Source: Symbiodinium natans
Lineage: Eukaryota; Sar; Dinophyceae; Suessiales; Symbiodiniaceae
Direction of reading: 5' to 3'
NCBI GenBank assembly: GCA_905221605.1
Contig: CAJNDS010002785.1
Coordinates: 147,705 to 211,704 of the forward strand
DNA: 64,000 bases
Below are positions 1 through 9,669 of the stretch, one piece after another; the first letter of the stretch is position 1; every line of letters starts with the position of its first letter. The translations under genes and the position numbers were made by a program. A model generated the notes under the pieces. It was given only the letters and a program-made list of their open reading frames with translations. It was not told the origin of the DNA and searched no databases.

Positions 1-135
1 GGGTTTTTCTACTGTCCCGTGTATGCCATTTTAGTTGTATTTTAGTCTAGGCCCTAGGAAATACGCTATATTGCACACCGAGTTTGCTTGCAGTGCAGCT
101 GGGTGACTTGAGACAAGGCGAAAAAGGGTAGGTCA

Positions 136-189
136 CTGGGGGGGGGTACCATATATATATATAATATTTATATATATATATATATAGAG
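136..189. repeat. G-tract / GGTACC / (AT)n microsatellite
   Basis: A run of G followed by GGTACC and then (AT)n. The same order (G- or C-tract, TACC, AT run) recurs near 54000-54140 and 55107-55212. A second AT/CA microsatellite lies at about 262-312. Confidence 0.9.
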
Positions 190-312
190 ATATGCACATA
201 CGTATGTCATACGTCTGCTGTCTATGTGTATATAAATAAATACCTAAAAATGCTGAGTACGCATACACACACATACATTATACATCATATACACATATAT
301 ATATATATATAT

Positions 313-1235
313 GTCCCACGTGCGGATAGACATTTCGATAGATACATACAGTACCAGGCTATTTCGATTTCATGTACAGCTTTCTTTCATGTACTGCCTC
401 GACCCCAAGTGCCCAAGTGTGTCAGGGCTGCAGCTCCCCTTTGGCCCGGCGACACCGTGCCCTGGGCATCCGCAGCCGTTCGTCCTTGGTGGACACGGAG
501 CGTGGCTTCTTGGGGTTGTTGAGTTTGTGGTTTGCGGGGCAAAATGGGGTACTGGTGTCACGCATGCGGCTTCTTGAGGGGCAGGGTCGCATTGCGGGAT
601 GTTGCTGGGGGTCTCCACTAGAAAGCAGTCCGCTGGTTTGTGGGAGCCTCTATTGCCAGCTCACGAGGATCACACAGCATCAGGCACTTCCTTAAGAAAG
701 CTCGTGCCGGTCATCGGTCGGCCACTTGCCCCAAACAGGCCAACACGAGATCTCAGCCCCCTTGTCGCAGCAAGCTGCCTCCGGAAAATTGCGAGTTTTG
801 GTCTTTGAAAGTGGCCAGGCTTCCGTCAGCAGTGCTAAAACCACTAAAACCTCAATTGGACAAGGTCCGAAGGTTGCACCTTCACTGCTGTGGTGCAGGA
901 GTTCGAAGATCACCGCACATGAGGTGCAGATTTGGGGTTCATGAGGTCTTTAGCCGCGTGGTGTAGTGACTATTGCGGCTTGTAGCAGGCTGTCCCGGCC
1001 AGAGGGGATTTCCCAAACTAGGGGTAGCCCTTCCATACCCCAACATACTGCAAGAACCCCCTTAAAACAGGGCACAACCCCTGATTTTCGGGAACTCCCC
1101 CCCCATGTAATTATACTTGTGTGCCACACGGGGAGCTGAACAGCGGCTCCCGGGCCACACTGCGCCACCCAAGGTGGCGACACTGTGGCTGAGCATGTGA
1201 CATGTGCCCGCTGGGCTGTTTTATCACAAAGGCCT
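313..1235. other. No firm gene; weak coding-like stretches
   Basis: Open stretches on the + strand at about 430-560 and 726-940 read like possible exons, but no pair of splice sites or phase match supports them. Around 1000-1100 a run of short C-rich motifs resembles the intron filler seen elsewhere. I call no gene here. Confidence 0.4.
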
Positions 1236-1312
1236 GTCATGGGTTTAGGGTTAAAGTTTAGAGGGCTTAGAGTTTGGAGGGTGTAGGGTTTAGGGTTTAG
1301 AGGGTTCAGGGT
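1236..1312 (+). repeat. Degenerate TTTAGGG interstitial array
   Basis: G-strand telomere-like units (GGTTTAGGG and one-base variants) on the + strand, about 270 bp upstream of the exon at 1584. Consistent with the 5' part of an intron of a + strand gene. Confidence 0.75.
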
Positions 1313-1583
1313 CGATCATTAACCTACGCACAAGAAGCCGGAGTTTGCAGGGTTTAGGATTTCGTGTCTATACGGAAACGTCCAGCATTCTGTGACATGG
1401 GCGCGAATTTGGACTGAGGCTACGATTGTTTGTCTTCATGGCCATGAGTGCAGCCAAGAAGGGAAACCCCGCAGTACACAGGCCGTGATGGGTCTGCCTT
1501 GGATGTTATAGGGTTCGGGGTTTAGGTAAGACACGGTTCCAACGTGGTGCACGGGTGCTGTTGTCAATGTCTATTCTCCGCAG

Positions 1584-2535
1584 CAAGCTTGGGCCAAATT
1601 GTTGCGTGCAAGGTCTTCTTTAAGAGCCCACATGAGAAGAGACATGCAGGTGAGCAAGAAAGGTCAGGGACCCGGTGAGTCTACCCCTGCCTTTCCAGAC
1701 TGACGCTGCTCTCTTTTCCTGACCCCTGTCCTTGGATGTGCTTGCAAGCGTGTGCCTTGTTTAGTTTGTGGTTTCATTCATATGATTAGACTGGAACAAG
1801 ATTGAAAATCCTTTCCATACCCGAACTGGGACGCGCATCGCCCGATCCGCCCGGATGTCGCGTGAGGATCCGGAGCTGGTGCAACTGAGCTGCCTATGGG
1901 GGCAAAACCAAATCCAACACGTAAGCCCAATCGCATCAGCTTTGTGCCACGGAGCTTAGCATAGTGGCACATCCTTCTGCAGAAGAGTTGAACCTTATTC
2001 TAGGTCTTGGGCAGAATCATGCGTCCATCAGCACCTCTTGTGTGAAAATTCCCGGTGCTCGATTGGGAGCTGCCACTGTGCCTGAATAGTCCAGGGCGCG
2101 GACGTAGAACGCTAAACCGTGGGCACAAGCCACCTCTTGCAACCCAAACACCCCTATAAACCCCTGGATCCCTAAGCCCTAAACCCTAAACCCTAAACCC
2201 TAAACCCTAAACCCTCTCCTCCAAGGCCAGATGGGGTCAACGTTGGGGGATGGTTCTGCCTAGAAGACTGGTTCTACTCCCAGTCTCGTGGCCATCAGGC
2301 GCAGCTCGGGCATCGGGCAGGTTCGATATGTTGCAGGTTTCGACCGTTTCATGGCACCTGACGTCTACCGAGCTGATCCAGAGGCTCTCCGCACGCTTTG
2401 CCCCGAAGCCACAGCAGCCACATCAATGTACCGTCTTGAAGCTTCTCTGCGTGTACGTCCCTAAAGGCTGGGCACCTTGTTGCAACACGAAATCCGGCTG
2501 CTCAGCAGCAGTCTGGTGCGAGCACAGCAAAACAG
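1584..2535 (+). CDS. Two exons of an unknown gene, one with an in-frame stop
   Basis: Exon 1584-1649 follows CCGCAG and ends before GTGAGC; it reads SLGQIVACKVFFKSPHEKRH. Exon 2284-2535 follows TACTCCCAG and ends before GTTGAA. It reads SLVAIRRSSGIGQVRYVAGF, then through RADPEALRTLCPEA to LLQHEIRLLSSSLVRAQQNR, all in one frame, interrupted only by a TAA at 2462-2464. The residues on both sides of the stop look equally protein-like, so it may be a CAA-to-TAA change, a sequencing error, or a real end with the rest decaying. The phases of the two exons do not match directly, so at least one exon between them is missing or they belong to different transcripts. No domain is recognised. The intron before 2284 ends in a CCCTAAA array. 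Confidence 0.45.
2171..2216 (-). repeat. CCCTAAA array upstream of exon 2284
   Basis: About five perfect CCCTAAA units on the + strand (TTTAGGG on the - strand), inside the intron whose 3' splice site is at 2283. Confidence 0.9.
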
Positions 2536-2868
2536 GTTGAATATTACCCCTTAGACTTTGCAGCTTTGCAAGACTTGCAAACGACTTAGGAGTACAACAA
2601 AGCCACCTCCTCGCTGGACGTGGGATGCTTTGTCGGGCACGTGGGTACGTTGTTCCCGCAGCTGAGTCAGGAGGAGACTCGCCGTACGATGCCCTCTAGG
2701 ATTCAAAGGACGTCCTTCGTATACGCAACAAGGTCAGGGCGCCTTGAACCACAACACCAAAGACTTGCAACCCTTGTTGTGCGCGCATCCTTGGTGCTCG
2801 TCAGCATCGCTTGTCGTGAAAGGGCTGCCAACTGTCCAACTGATAGTTCTTGTTTGCTTGCTTGGGCC

Positions 2869-3687
2869 ATGGTCCCGCTAACCCAGCTCAGCGAGATGAA
2901 CCTGAAGTCCAAGTTCACCTTCATCGATGTCGAGGAGCACGTGCCGGCGGTTAGGCGTTTCGCCAGCATGCCAGGAAATTTGTCGGGGCTGCAGAGTTCT
3001 TCGAGCGTGTTCGAGGCCTTCGAGGACGAGTACTTGGCGGGCTTGCTGCAAGAGGCGAGAATGTCACCCGTTGCCTTCGTGGCCGAAAGCACTGAAAGCC
3101 TCGAGAGCACTGAGAGCTCAAGGGACACAGCGCCTTCTCTAGCCGAGGAGGCCCAAAAGGACACCGAGGCCGCTGAAGACGCCGCTGAAGACGTGGCTCT
3201 TTCAGATGCAGATGTGGCGGGAAGCCTTGGTCACCCGCACTTCTGCCGGCGTCCGTGTGTCTTGCTTGCTTTGCGACACTGCCCGCATGGAGTGGCGTGC
3301 AAGTACTGTCACCATTTCCATGGTCAGCAGTCATCAATCTCGAAGCACAATCGCGAGAAGCTCAGCCGTAAGAGTGCGCACTCTATGTTGCACTTGCTTC
3401 GCGGCAGCTTGCGGCAAAAGATGGAGCAAGTTCCAGAGCTTGTTTCACAAGTCAGCGGGCTTTTGGACATCATCGAGGGTGAGCTGCAGAACTACATCCC
3501 AGAGGCCGGGGACTCCGAAACCACCATCGGCACCCGGCTTCAGGACAAGGTCGCTGCAATGTCGGTGGCGTCGATGCTTGGGAACACGTTCACGGGGCGT
3601 TTCGAGCCAGCCTTCCGCGCTCGACTGCAGGGTGAGCTTCAGCGCCTTCGACGGCAAAGCGCTGAGCCGCCTGACAGCGCAGCCTGA
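2869..3687 (+). CDS. Dinoflagellate-type CCCH zinc-finger protein
   Basis: A 272-codon frame if it starts at the ATG at 2869; the frame is open further upstream to about 2620. I prefer 2869 because KSKFTFIDVEEHVPAVRRF follows shortly, resembling the N-terminal signature (xKNTFIxxxEExxxxxRR) I know from a large dinoflagellate family. The middle is acidic and Ser/Glu-rich (repeated TESLESTESS). Around codons 122-150 lies the zinc-finger core: SLGHPHFCRRPC, then CPHGVACKYCHHFH, i.e. Cys and His spaced as in C-rich CCCH fingers. A basic stretch (SKHNREKLSRKS) and a helical C-terminus follow. Family members are presumed to bind RNA; that is family knowledge and inference, not shown here. The frame is intronless from 2869 to the TGA at 3685-3687. 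The upstream exon at 2284 is probably a different gene. Confidence 0.75.
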   Translation: MVPLTQLSEMNLKSKFTFIDVEEHVPAVRRFASMPGNLSGLQSSSSVFEAFEDEYLAGLLQEARMSPVAFVAESTESLESTESSRDTAPSLAEEAQKDTEAAEDAAEDVALSDADVAGSLGHPHFCRRPCVLLALRHCPHGVACKYCHHFHGQQSSISKHNREKLSRKSAHSMLHLLRGSLRQKMEQVPELVSQVSGLLDIIEGELQNYIPEAGDSETTIGTRLQDKVAAMSVASMLGNTFTGRFEPAFRARLQGELQRLRRQSAEPPDSAA

Positions 3688-4796
3688 GAGGTGCCTTGCG
3701 GCAAGAGAATGAAGGAATGAAGATCTCTCACCCATTTGAGAGAAGGATTTGCGAACGCATCACATCCATCCTTCTATGAGCTTTCCGGCCAGGTCATGAG
3801 CCGTATCTCAGTTTTAGCTGAAAGCCCTAGTTGAAACTCGACGAAGCAGCCTCATCCTTTTGTTCCTGGTTGTTTCCGGAAGTTCAGGAGAAGGCATGAG
3901 CTTTTTTGTAACCTTTTTGCGCATGAAGCGCGCGGGTCAGCGTCATGCCAGCAGAGCTTGGCAAGCTGCCGGACAGCATGTCACTGCAAGTAATCCGAGT
4001 GCACACTTGACAAATCTTGACATGCTTCTGGCGATTCTCAAGTGATGCGCATCTATTTCAAGGAGCCCATGCTTTGTGCTATTCCTCCTTTCCTTCGAGG
4101 ACAGTTTCAGGTTGCTAGTTTCCCACAGGTATAACCCCTATAGCCTGTATACTGAGAGGCTGTTACAAACAGAAACTACCCACCCGTAGCTGTCCTTGGT
4201 TCCTGCGCCATGCAGATCCGGCAGGCAGTTAGTGGCACAACAGATCACAGCGGCCACAAGACCTTGCGGTACCGCGTTGTGTTTGTTAGAACTGCTTGGA
4301 ATGGGACGTTCTGAGGGTGGAGAGGAAGCCTGAGGTTCGTTCTTAGATTTTGCTTCGGAGCTGGTAGCAGGGTCGGACCGTGTGTATGTGGTAACTTGGC
4401 CTCTCGGAAGTGCGAAGCTGGCGCCACCGATGAGTTTTCTGCTTGACATGCATGCACCTCACAATGCCTCACAAGCTGCGCTGTCATCCCTTTGTGGCTG
4501 ACAGACATACCAGGACAGACTGAACAGCGGCTTCCAGAGCCAACATTGACAATGGACACCCTTCCTTGTCCTTTACATCCCTCAGGTGCTCCTCCCAGAA
4601 AGCGGCAGTCTGTCCCGTCCAGTGATCTGATAAAGGGTGCTGCCCCTTATTTCAAGCACTTGGGTGCAAACATCAAGAATTCATTTATACAGGATCCGAC
4701 AAATATCTCGAGAGGAAAACGGTCTACGACTGCAGATGTTTGGGACTCATAGAATATACACATGATGTACATTTGTCCTACTTAGCTTCGTGCTCT
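3688..4796. other. 3' flank and intergenic DNA
   Basis: Only short overlapping frames on both strands, none with splice-site or composition support. Probably the 3' UTR of the zinc-finger gene and a spacer or long intron leading to the exon at 4869. Confidence 0.4.
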
Positions 4797-4862
4797 AAAC
4801 CCTCTCCCTAAACTTCATGCCCTAAACCCTAAACCCCAAACCCCAAAAAGTACCCTAAACCC
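4797..4862 (-). repeat. CCCTAAA array at an intron 3' end
   Basis: CCCTAAA units with single-base variants ending 6 bp before the acceptor CCCAG at 4868. The facing array with opposite polarity starts right after the exon (4953-5117). Confidence 0.85.
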
Positions 4863-4868
4863 TCCCAG

Positions 4869-5396
4869 GAGCTGGGGACGCTGGGGCGTCAGCATTTCGG
4901 CTGCGAGTCGGACTTAGTCAACCTCCTGCTGGGGAGCGGCTACGAGGAGCGGGTTTAGGGTTTAGGGTTTAGGGTTTAGGGTTTTAGAGGGCTTGAGGGT
5001 TTAGAGGGTTTCAGGATTCAGGGTTTAAAGTTTAGGGTTTAGGACTTAATTAAGGGCCTAGGGTTTAGGGTTTTAGGGTTTCGGGTTCAGAGTGTAGGGT
5101 TTCAGGGTTGAGGGTTGCCTTCCCATAACTCCCCCCCCCCCCCAACAAAAAACGTTTGTGGCATAGAAAGGGCGCGAATCACAGACAACCATACTCACCA
5201 CAACCTCAATTTGTAGTGTGTCTGCATGTACAAGCTGACCTGTGCTGTTTCTGCCGAGGAAGAGCGGATTCTCAGCTTGTTCTGGCAGCATCGGAGCAGC
5301 ATCTTGGCGGGACAGAGCCTTCACTAAGTTGCAATTTGTGGGGCGCAGAAGTACTCGGCCGGTTCCCATCACTGGTGCGTATGCAGAGTCGGGACT

Positions 5397-5428
<32 letters not shown>

Positions 5429-6260
5429 TGTCCACGTGCAACCCTCAGTCTTCGAAGTTTCCGGGACACTTCCTATGCCTTGGCATGTTGAAGGCTACGT
5501 CACACCCCTGGACTTCGCTCAGATCCGCGCGTTTGGGATAAGACGCTCACCTCGAAGAGCGAATGGCTGGGGCCGCTGGGGTTCGGGCCCATGACAGAGA
5601 CAACGAAAAGCTAGCGGGTCAGTTGTCATGGTGGCGGAACTGCCTGTCACGCTTAACTACGACCCCTCCCTCGCCCCAACATAAAAACAAGCACACACAC
5701 ACACACAACAAGCTCATGCCGAGGGAAGGTGCGACTTCCCATCACCTGGTGCATCAGCTATGATACCTCCTACGTCATCAAAGGAGAGCGGGCTTGGAAC
5801 ACAAGATGTTGAGCGCTTAGACTTGGGGGGTGTTACGGCTTCGGGAATGGCATTGCAGAGGGTATTTCCCAAATAAAGGGGGGTATTGCCCTCATCTACC
5901 CAAGCATAGGGCAGATCCTGATCGTAGGAGCTCCAATGAAGGTACCCCTAGCTACGGAAGCCTCCCCCCCCTCCCCCATATTGTCAAGCCCACTTGAGAT
6001 GTTTGGGCCCCCTCTGAAGCCTGGTCCCTTAACCCTCGTGTCCCCAGAGCCAAAGTTTAAAGGCTTCAGGTGTAGGGGGGCTTTAGGGGTTTAGGGGGTT
6101 TAGGGGTTTAGGGCTTTTAGGGGGTTTAAGGTTTAGGGGCTTAGGGGGGCAATCAATGCGAGCTCCAGGACGTGCCTTCGATGGCGGCAGCAAAGAGACG
6201 GCCATCAAACCTGGAGATGGCATCGTGGAGGATCCCTTCGAGAAGCTTACGAGTTCTTAG
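4869..6260 (+). CDS. Exon chain of an unknown gene (possible 5' part of the GH5 gene)
   Basis: Exon 4869-4952 (28 complete codons, GRQHFGCESDLVNLLLGSGY) ends before GTTTAGGG. Exon 5235 to about 5322 starts after TACAAG and reads LTCAVSAEEERILSLFWQHR; both boundaries are phase 0, so they join cleanly. Exon 5543-5609 reads KSEWLGPLGFGPMTETT with a GC donor and leaves one base. The next exon, from 6169 after CTCCAG, supplies two bases and reads RAFDGGSKETAIKPGDGIVE up to about 6245. Phase agreement supports one transcript. I recognise no domain. The chain could be the N-terminal region of the GH5 protein that follows, but I could not match the phase into the exon at 6395. Confidence 0.5.
4953..5117 (+). 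repeat. TTTAGGG array starting at an intron 5' end
   Basis: G-strand units beginning directly at the exon boundary: the inferred donor is the GT of the first GTTTAGGG (4953). About 160 bp of perfect and degenerate units. Confidence 0.9.
5396..5422 (+). repeat. (GA)n microsatellite
   Basis: About 13 GA units; likely intronic, between the exons at 5235 and 5543. Confidence 0.95.
6061..6153 (+). repeat. Degenerate TTTAGGGG array
   Basis: GTTTAGGGG and GGGGGTTTAGG variants on the + strand, ending about 15 bp before the candidate exon at 6169. This is one case where a G-strand array lies upstream of an exon; it may belong to the 5' half of a short intron. Confidence 0.75.
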
Positions 6261-6299
6261 TAGCGATTTGTAGTAGAAGGTGTAGGGAGTAGGGTTGTT

Positions 6300-6394
6300 G
6301 GGAATTAGGTACCCTGTAGCTACCCTAAATAATCATCCTTTGCGGGGTTATTTGGTGAGATATGAGGTAATTACCCCATTCCCTACTTCCCTAG
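6300..6394 (+). other. Intron-end element with acceptor, copy 1
   Basis: Contains GGGAATTAGGTACC and ends in CATTCCCTACTTCCCTAG, immediately before the GH5 exon at 6395. A related stretch (AGTTAGGTACC to ATTCCCTACTCAG) ends at the acceptor of the exon at 52487. Shared sequence at two unrelated 3' splice sites suggests a dispersed element that carries an acceptor. Confidence 0.5.
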
Positions 6395-9257
6395 AAAGAA
6401 CCAGTAAGGAACGATCCTGCCTTTGACCCAAAGGGGCTCAAAAGGCCTTCGGATAAGTGGATATGCATCCCAATTCATGCCCTGGAGCAGATCCTGGAAA
6501 CAGCGGCAGACTTCGGCATCGAAGTCCTCCTGGACCTTCATGCTTTTCCCGGCGGGTCGAGCGCGGGGACGTTCAATGGTGTCTGGCCTCTGAACCCCAG
6601 GTTCTGGACCGCCCACTCGAAGGAGAACTTCAAGACCATCGTGGCTTTGGTTCATGTTCAGTTGTACTCTGTTGTACTTGTCATTCTGTCGTTCTGCTCA
6701 CATGCCGCCCCCCCGCCCCCCCCCCCCCTCCACGCCAACACTGTCCTCACACATGTCCTCGCCTGGGCGATAGGTTGGTCGGCCTCTGCAGGGCCGCGGT
6801 TGAGGAACTTGAACTAGGTTGCCCTGAATGGGTCATGTAACAACATAGTACCTCTATTTTGGTTTTCTAGCAAATAAGGTAGGTACCCTTACTATACAAC
6901 TTGTACGCACTATGTGCGTTTCTCAACGCCTTGTAAGAAGAACCCAATTGCCGAGGTTGGTCGCCTTCTCGACTGGATGGATGCTCTCAGCCGCTCCAAC
7001 CGGAAGGCCTTTGCCGGGCTTTATGGGCTCTCGCCCATGAACGAGCCTGCGCACCTCCGAGGCCCAGTCCCCTGTAGCTAGGTGTAACAGGGCTTAGGGC
7101 TTCTAGAGGGGTCAGGTTTATGGGTTTTCTTGGGGTTTGGGGGTTTAGTGGGTCGAAAAGCGCTGCTCCGAAGAATCCCAAAGGTTGGCCTAGAGTTCCA
7201 ACCTCAGGGAAGTCCGGAGTCTGCGAAGATGCCAGAGTCCCTCTAGGTCTTCCCTTCCGGGCCCCATGAAGGCTAAGGGGTCTGGGTTTGAGGTATGTGA
7301 ACTTGTTCTTGTTGAACTGGGTAAGCCCCGATAAATCCTGACACCGCAGCCCTGTGGGAGTTGCTTCCAGGGCATGCTTGGAAATTCATGGGGGCAGGTG
7401 TAGTACTGGTAGCGAATAAGTAGTTTAAGATGTAGTTAAGATTCAAGTGTGACTTCAAACGGAGTACTTAGAGTCTTTCTGATAGCTGCCCATGAACCTT
7501 CGCCTTAAAGCCGATGAAACCTTTAATCTTATGAGCTATCGCTGGGGAACCCGAAGCCGCTCCCACTGTCACGTGGTATCAGGAGGTTTAAAGGTTTTGG
7601 GTACAAGAAAAATTCAGACAGCGGCCCAATGTAGTTTCATTTGAAATCCAGCTTCTCGTAGAAGGCAGGGCCGATTACCTGGGCGTAATTGGGCCCCCAA
7701 AGTCCTAACAGAAGCCAAAAGCCGTACATGGTCCTTCCCGCGGCATTGTCGATCAGGCCTTTTCGATCCCCAAGGAGCAGCTTGCCCCATTCCCTACAAG
7801 GCAGCATGGCCCACGGCTTTGCAGAACAGGGATCATGGTTTACCTGGGATAGTCCAGGATTTGAAGTTCACGCTGAACAGGGCTTTTAGAGCCATTGCAG
7901 GCGCGTGGGACACTTTTGCGCAACAGCCCTTTCCTGAGGAGGCTTCCAATCAGCCTGACTCTCAGAACTGGGCTGCCAATGTGTCCACAGCCGAGATCCT
8001 GGCAACCCTGGCATTGGGTGCCCAGACAGGGTTGATATAGGGCTCAGTATAGACTGGGGATAGAAGCTTAATGGGTTGTCAGGGCTCTGTTTTTGTTTTT
8101 GGTAAATCGTGATTTGTGAAGGTTCGAGTTGAGTGAAGAGCCTTCAGAGGCAGTGTGGAGTAGTATTCTCACACAACGCTTTTGGTTTCGTTTTGTACTG
8201 GCCACCGGGTACTTGAGAACTAGCAGCTATAGCAACAAGCCTTGCAGGCGTTGACGAGTTTCGGAAGCGCCCATCCTTGCGCATCGGGAAGAAGATGCTG
8301 CTGATGAATGCGACTCGGCCGGGAGCTATGGAAACATGTTTACGCAAGGTGCACCCTCTTTTTTGCGTGGATCCCCCTCGTTGTTGAAGCTGAGGTTCCA
8401 AGCTTAAAAACGTCCAGTGATTGCACGTTCCTCCGTAAGTCAGACGTTTTGGGGTTTTGGCCCCCTTGGATGACAAGACTCTCTCACAATCCATTTCAGA
8501 ATCCGGGTGGGGAAAGCATACAGGAGGGTCCAACTCATGAACGACTTTCCCTTGACAGGTCATCGAGACAGCCTTTGCTGGAGCATTTCGAGCGGAGGAC
8601 GTCGGAGCCTTCGCAGCCAGCCAGAAGGGAGAGACGGGCTCAGTGACAGCGTCCATCGGGGCCTGGTGGCGTGGCATCACTACCCTGGAAGAGCGAAAGT
8701 CTTGGGCAGTCCTGGACATTCACAACTACATAGCCTGGGACCCGCGGGCCAAGGAATTCCAGGACATTGGCACCCTGGAGCAGCAGCAGGGTCTACTGGA
8801 GCAGATGAGCTTGCCCTTCTTTCGGCAGCTGAGGGAACGCGTTCAGATGCCCGAGCCGCAGCTTCTGGCTTGCTCGGAGTACAGTGCCAGCACCAACCAG
8901 GACACCTTTCTGTCCACCACGAGTGGTGTGGGAAAACGCCCATTCCGACTCCCAGCTGCGATCACCTGGCTTCAGCTCCGAGACGCCTTCTTGCGCTTTC
9001 AAAACAAGGCCGCCCGGGAAGAGCGGATCCAGATGTGGTTCTGGACCTACCACATCCGCAAGAACCTCAACTACCAAGGCGAGTGGTCTCTGCTGCACGC
9101 CTTGTCGCCCTTGCAGCGCTTCGTGGCACGGTTGGCTACGGGCACCCACATGGCCCAAGGAGAGTTGGCCCTTGCTTGTTTGAGGTTCCGGCGTGCAAAA
9201 TTGCCCTCAAACAGCATTCGAGGGCATTCCGCGACGGCAGCTATTAATACATTCTAG
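6395..9257 (+). CDS. Glycoside hydrolase family 5 (exo-1,3-beta-glucanase-like)
   Basis: Five exons join with matching phase: 6395-6649, 6938-7061, 7991-8017 (27 bp), 8248-8309 and 8559-9257 (stop TAG). Exon 1 holds the strand ADFGIEVLLDLHAFPGGSSA. Exon 2 holds GLYGLSPMNEPAHLR, with the acid/base Glu of the NEP motif at 7043-7045. Exon 3 joins as AEILATLALG; exon 4 reads FRKRPSLRIGKKMLLMN; exon 5 holds WAVLDIHNYIAWDP and LACSEYSAST, with the nucleophile Glu at 8877-8879, then MWFWTYHIRKN, matching the Trp-rich strand near the end of GH5 glucanases. Donors after exons 2 and 4 are GC. Both catalytic Glu are present, so it is probably active on beta-1,3/1,4-glucans. N-terminal exons (the GVNLGGWL region) were not found. 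The last ~50 codons are not conserved-looking and the true 3' end may differ. Confidence 0.75.
7062..7990 (+). other. Large intron of the GH5 gene
   Basis: Begins GCCCAG (GC donor) and ends CCACAG. Degenerate TTTAGGG-like units lie at 7090-7150. Short open frames at 7690-7890 have no support and are treated as chance. Confidence 0.55.
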
Positions 9258-9530
9258 GCTCGCGATCGACTTGGGCAGCCAAATGTTCGCAAGAAGTCTC
9301 CCGAGGTGCGCAGCCCATTTCTTCTACGTGGCCTTGCTGTTGGCGAGTGTGTGGCTGCGAGCCCCAATACGGAGCGGCCAGGGTTTCAAGGTATTTCATA
9401 CAGGTTCGCAACCGTCATGACTGTGTCGATTCGCTGGTTTCGAGGGACATTTTTGGGTAGCTAGACATGTGACCACCTTTCGTGCGATGTCTGGACTTCA
9501 CAGAATGCTGCGCAGTACTCCCATCATCCC

Positions 9531-9604
9531 TGAACCCTAAACCCTAAATCCCAGAAACCTAAACCCTACAACCCCAAAAGCATCCAAAAGCCCTAGACCC
9601 TGAG
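9531..9604 (-). repeat. Degenerate CCCTAAA array
   Basis: CCCTAAACCC units and variants, about 65 bp upstream of the acceptor of the exon at 9670. Confidence 0.8.
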
Positions 9605-9669
9605 CCCTACACTAGTAAACCGGCATCCTGGGGGCCTCCCTCCTTTCTCGTGAGCCCCCAATTTCCCAG

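Noticed and set aside
8144-8719. 191-codon - strand frame
   Set aside because: Antisense to GH5 exons with conserved catalytic sequence on +.
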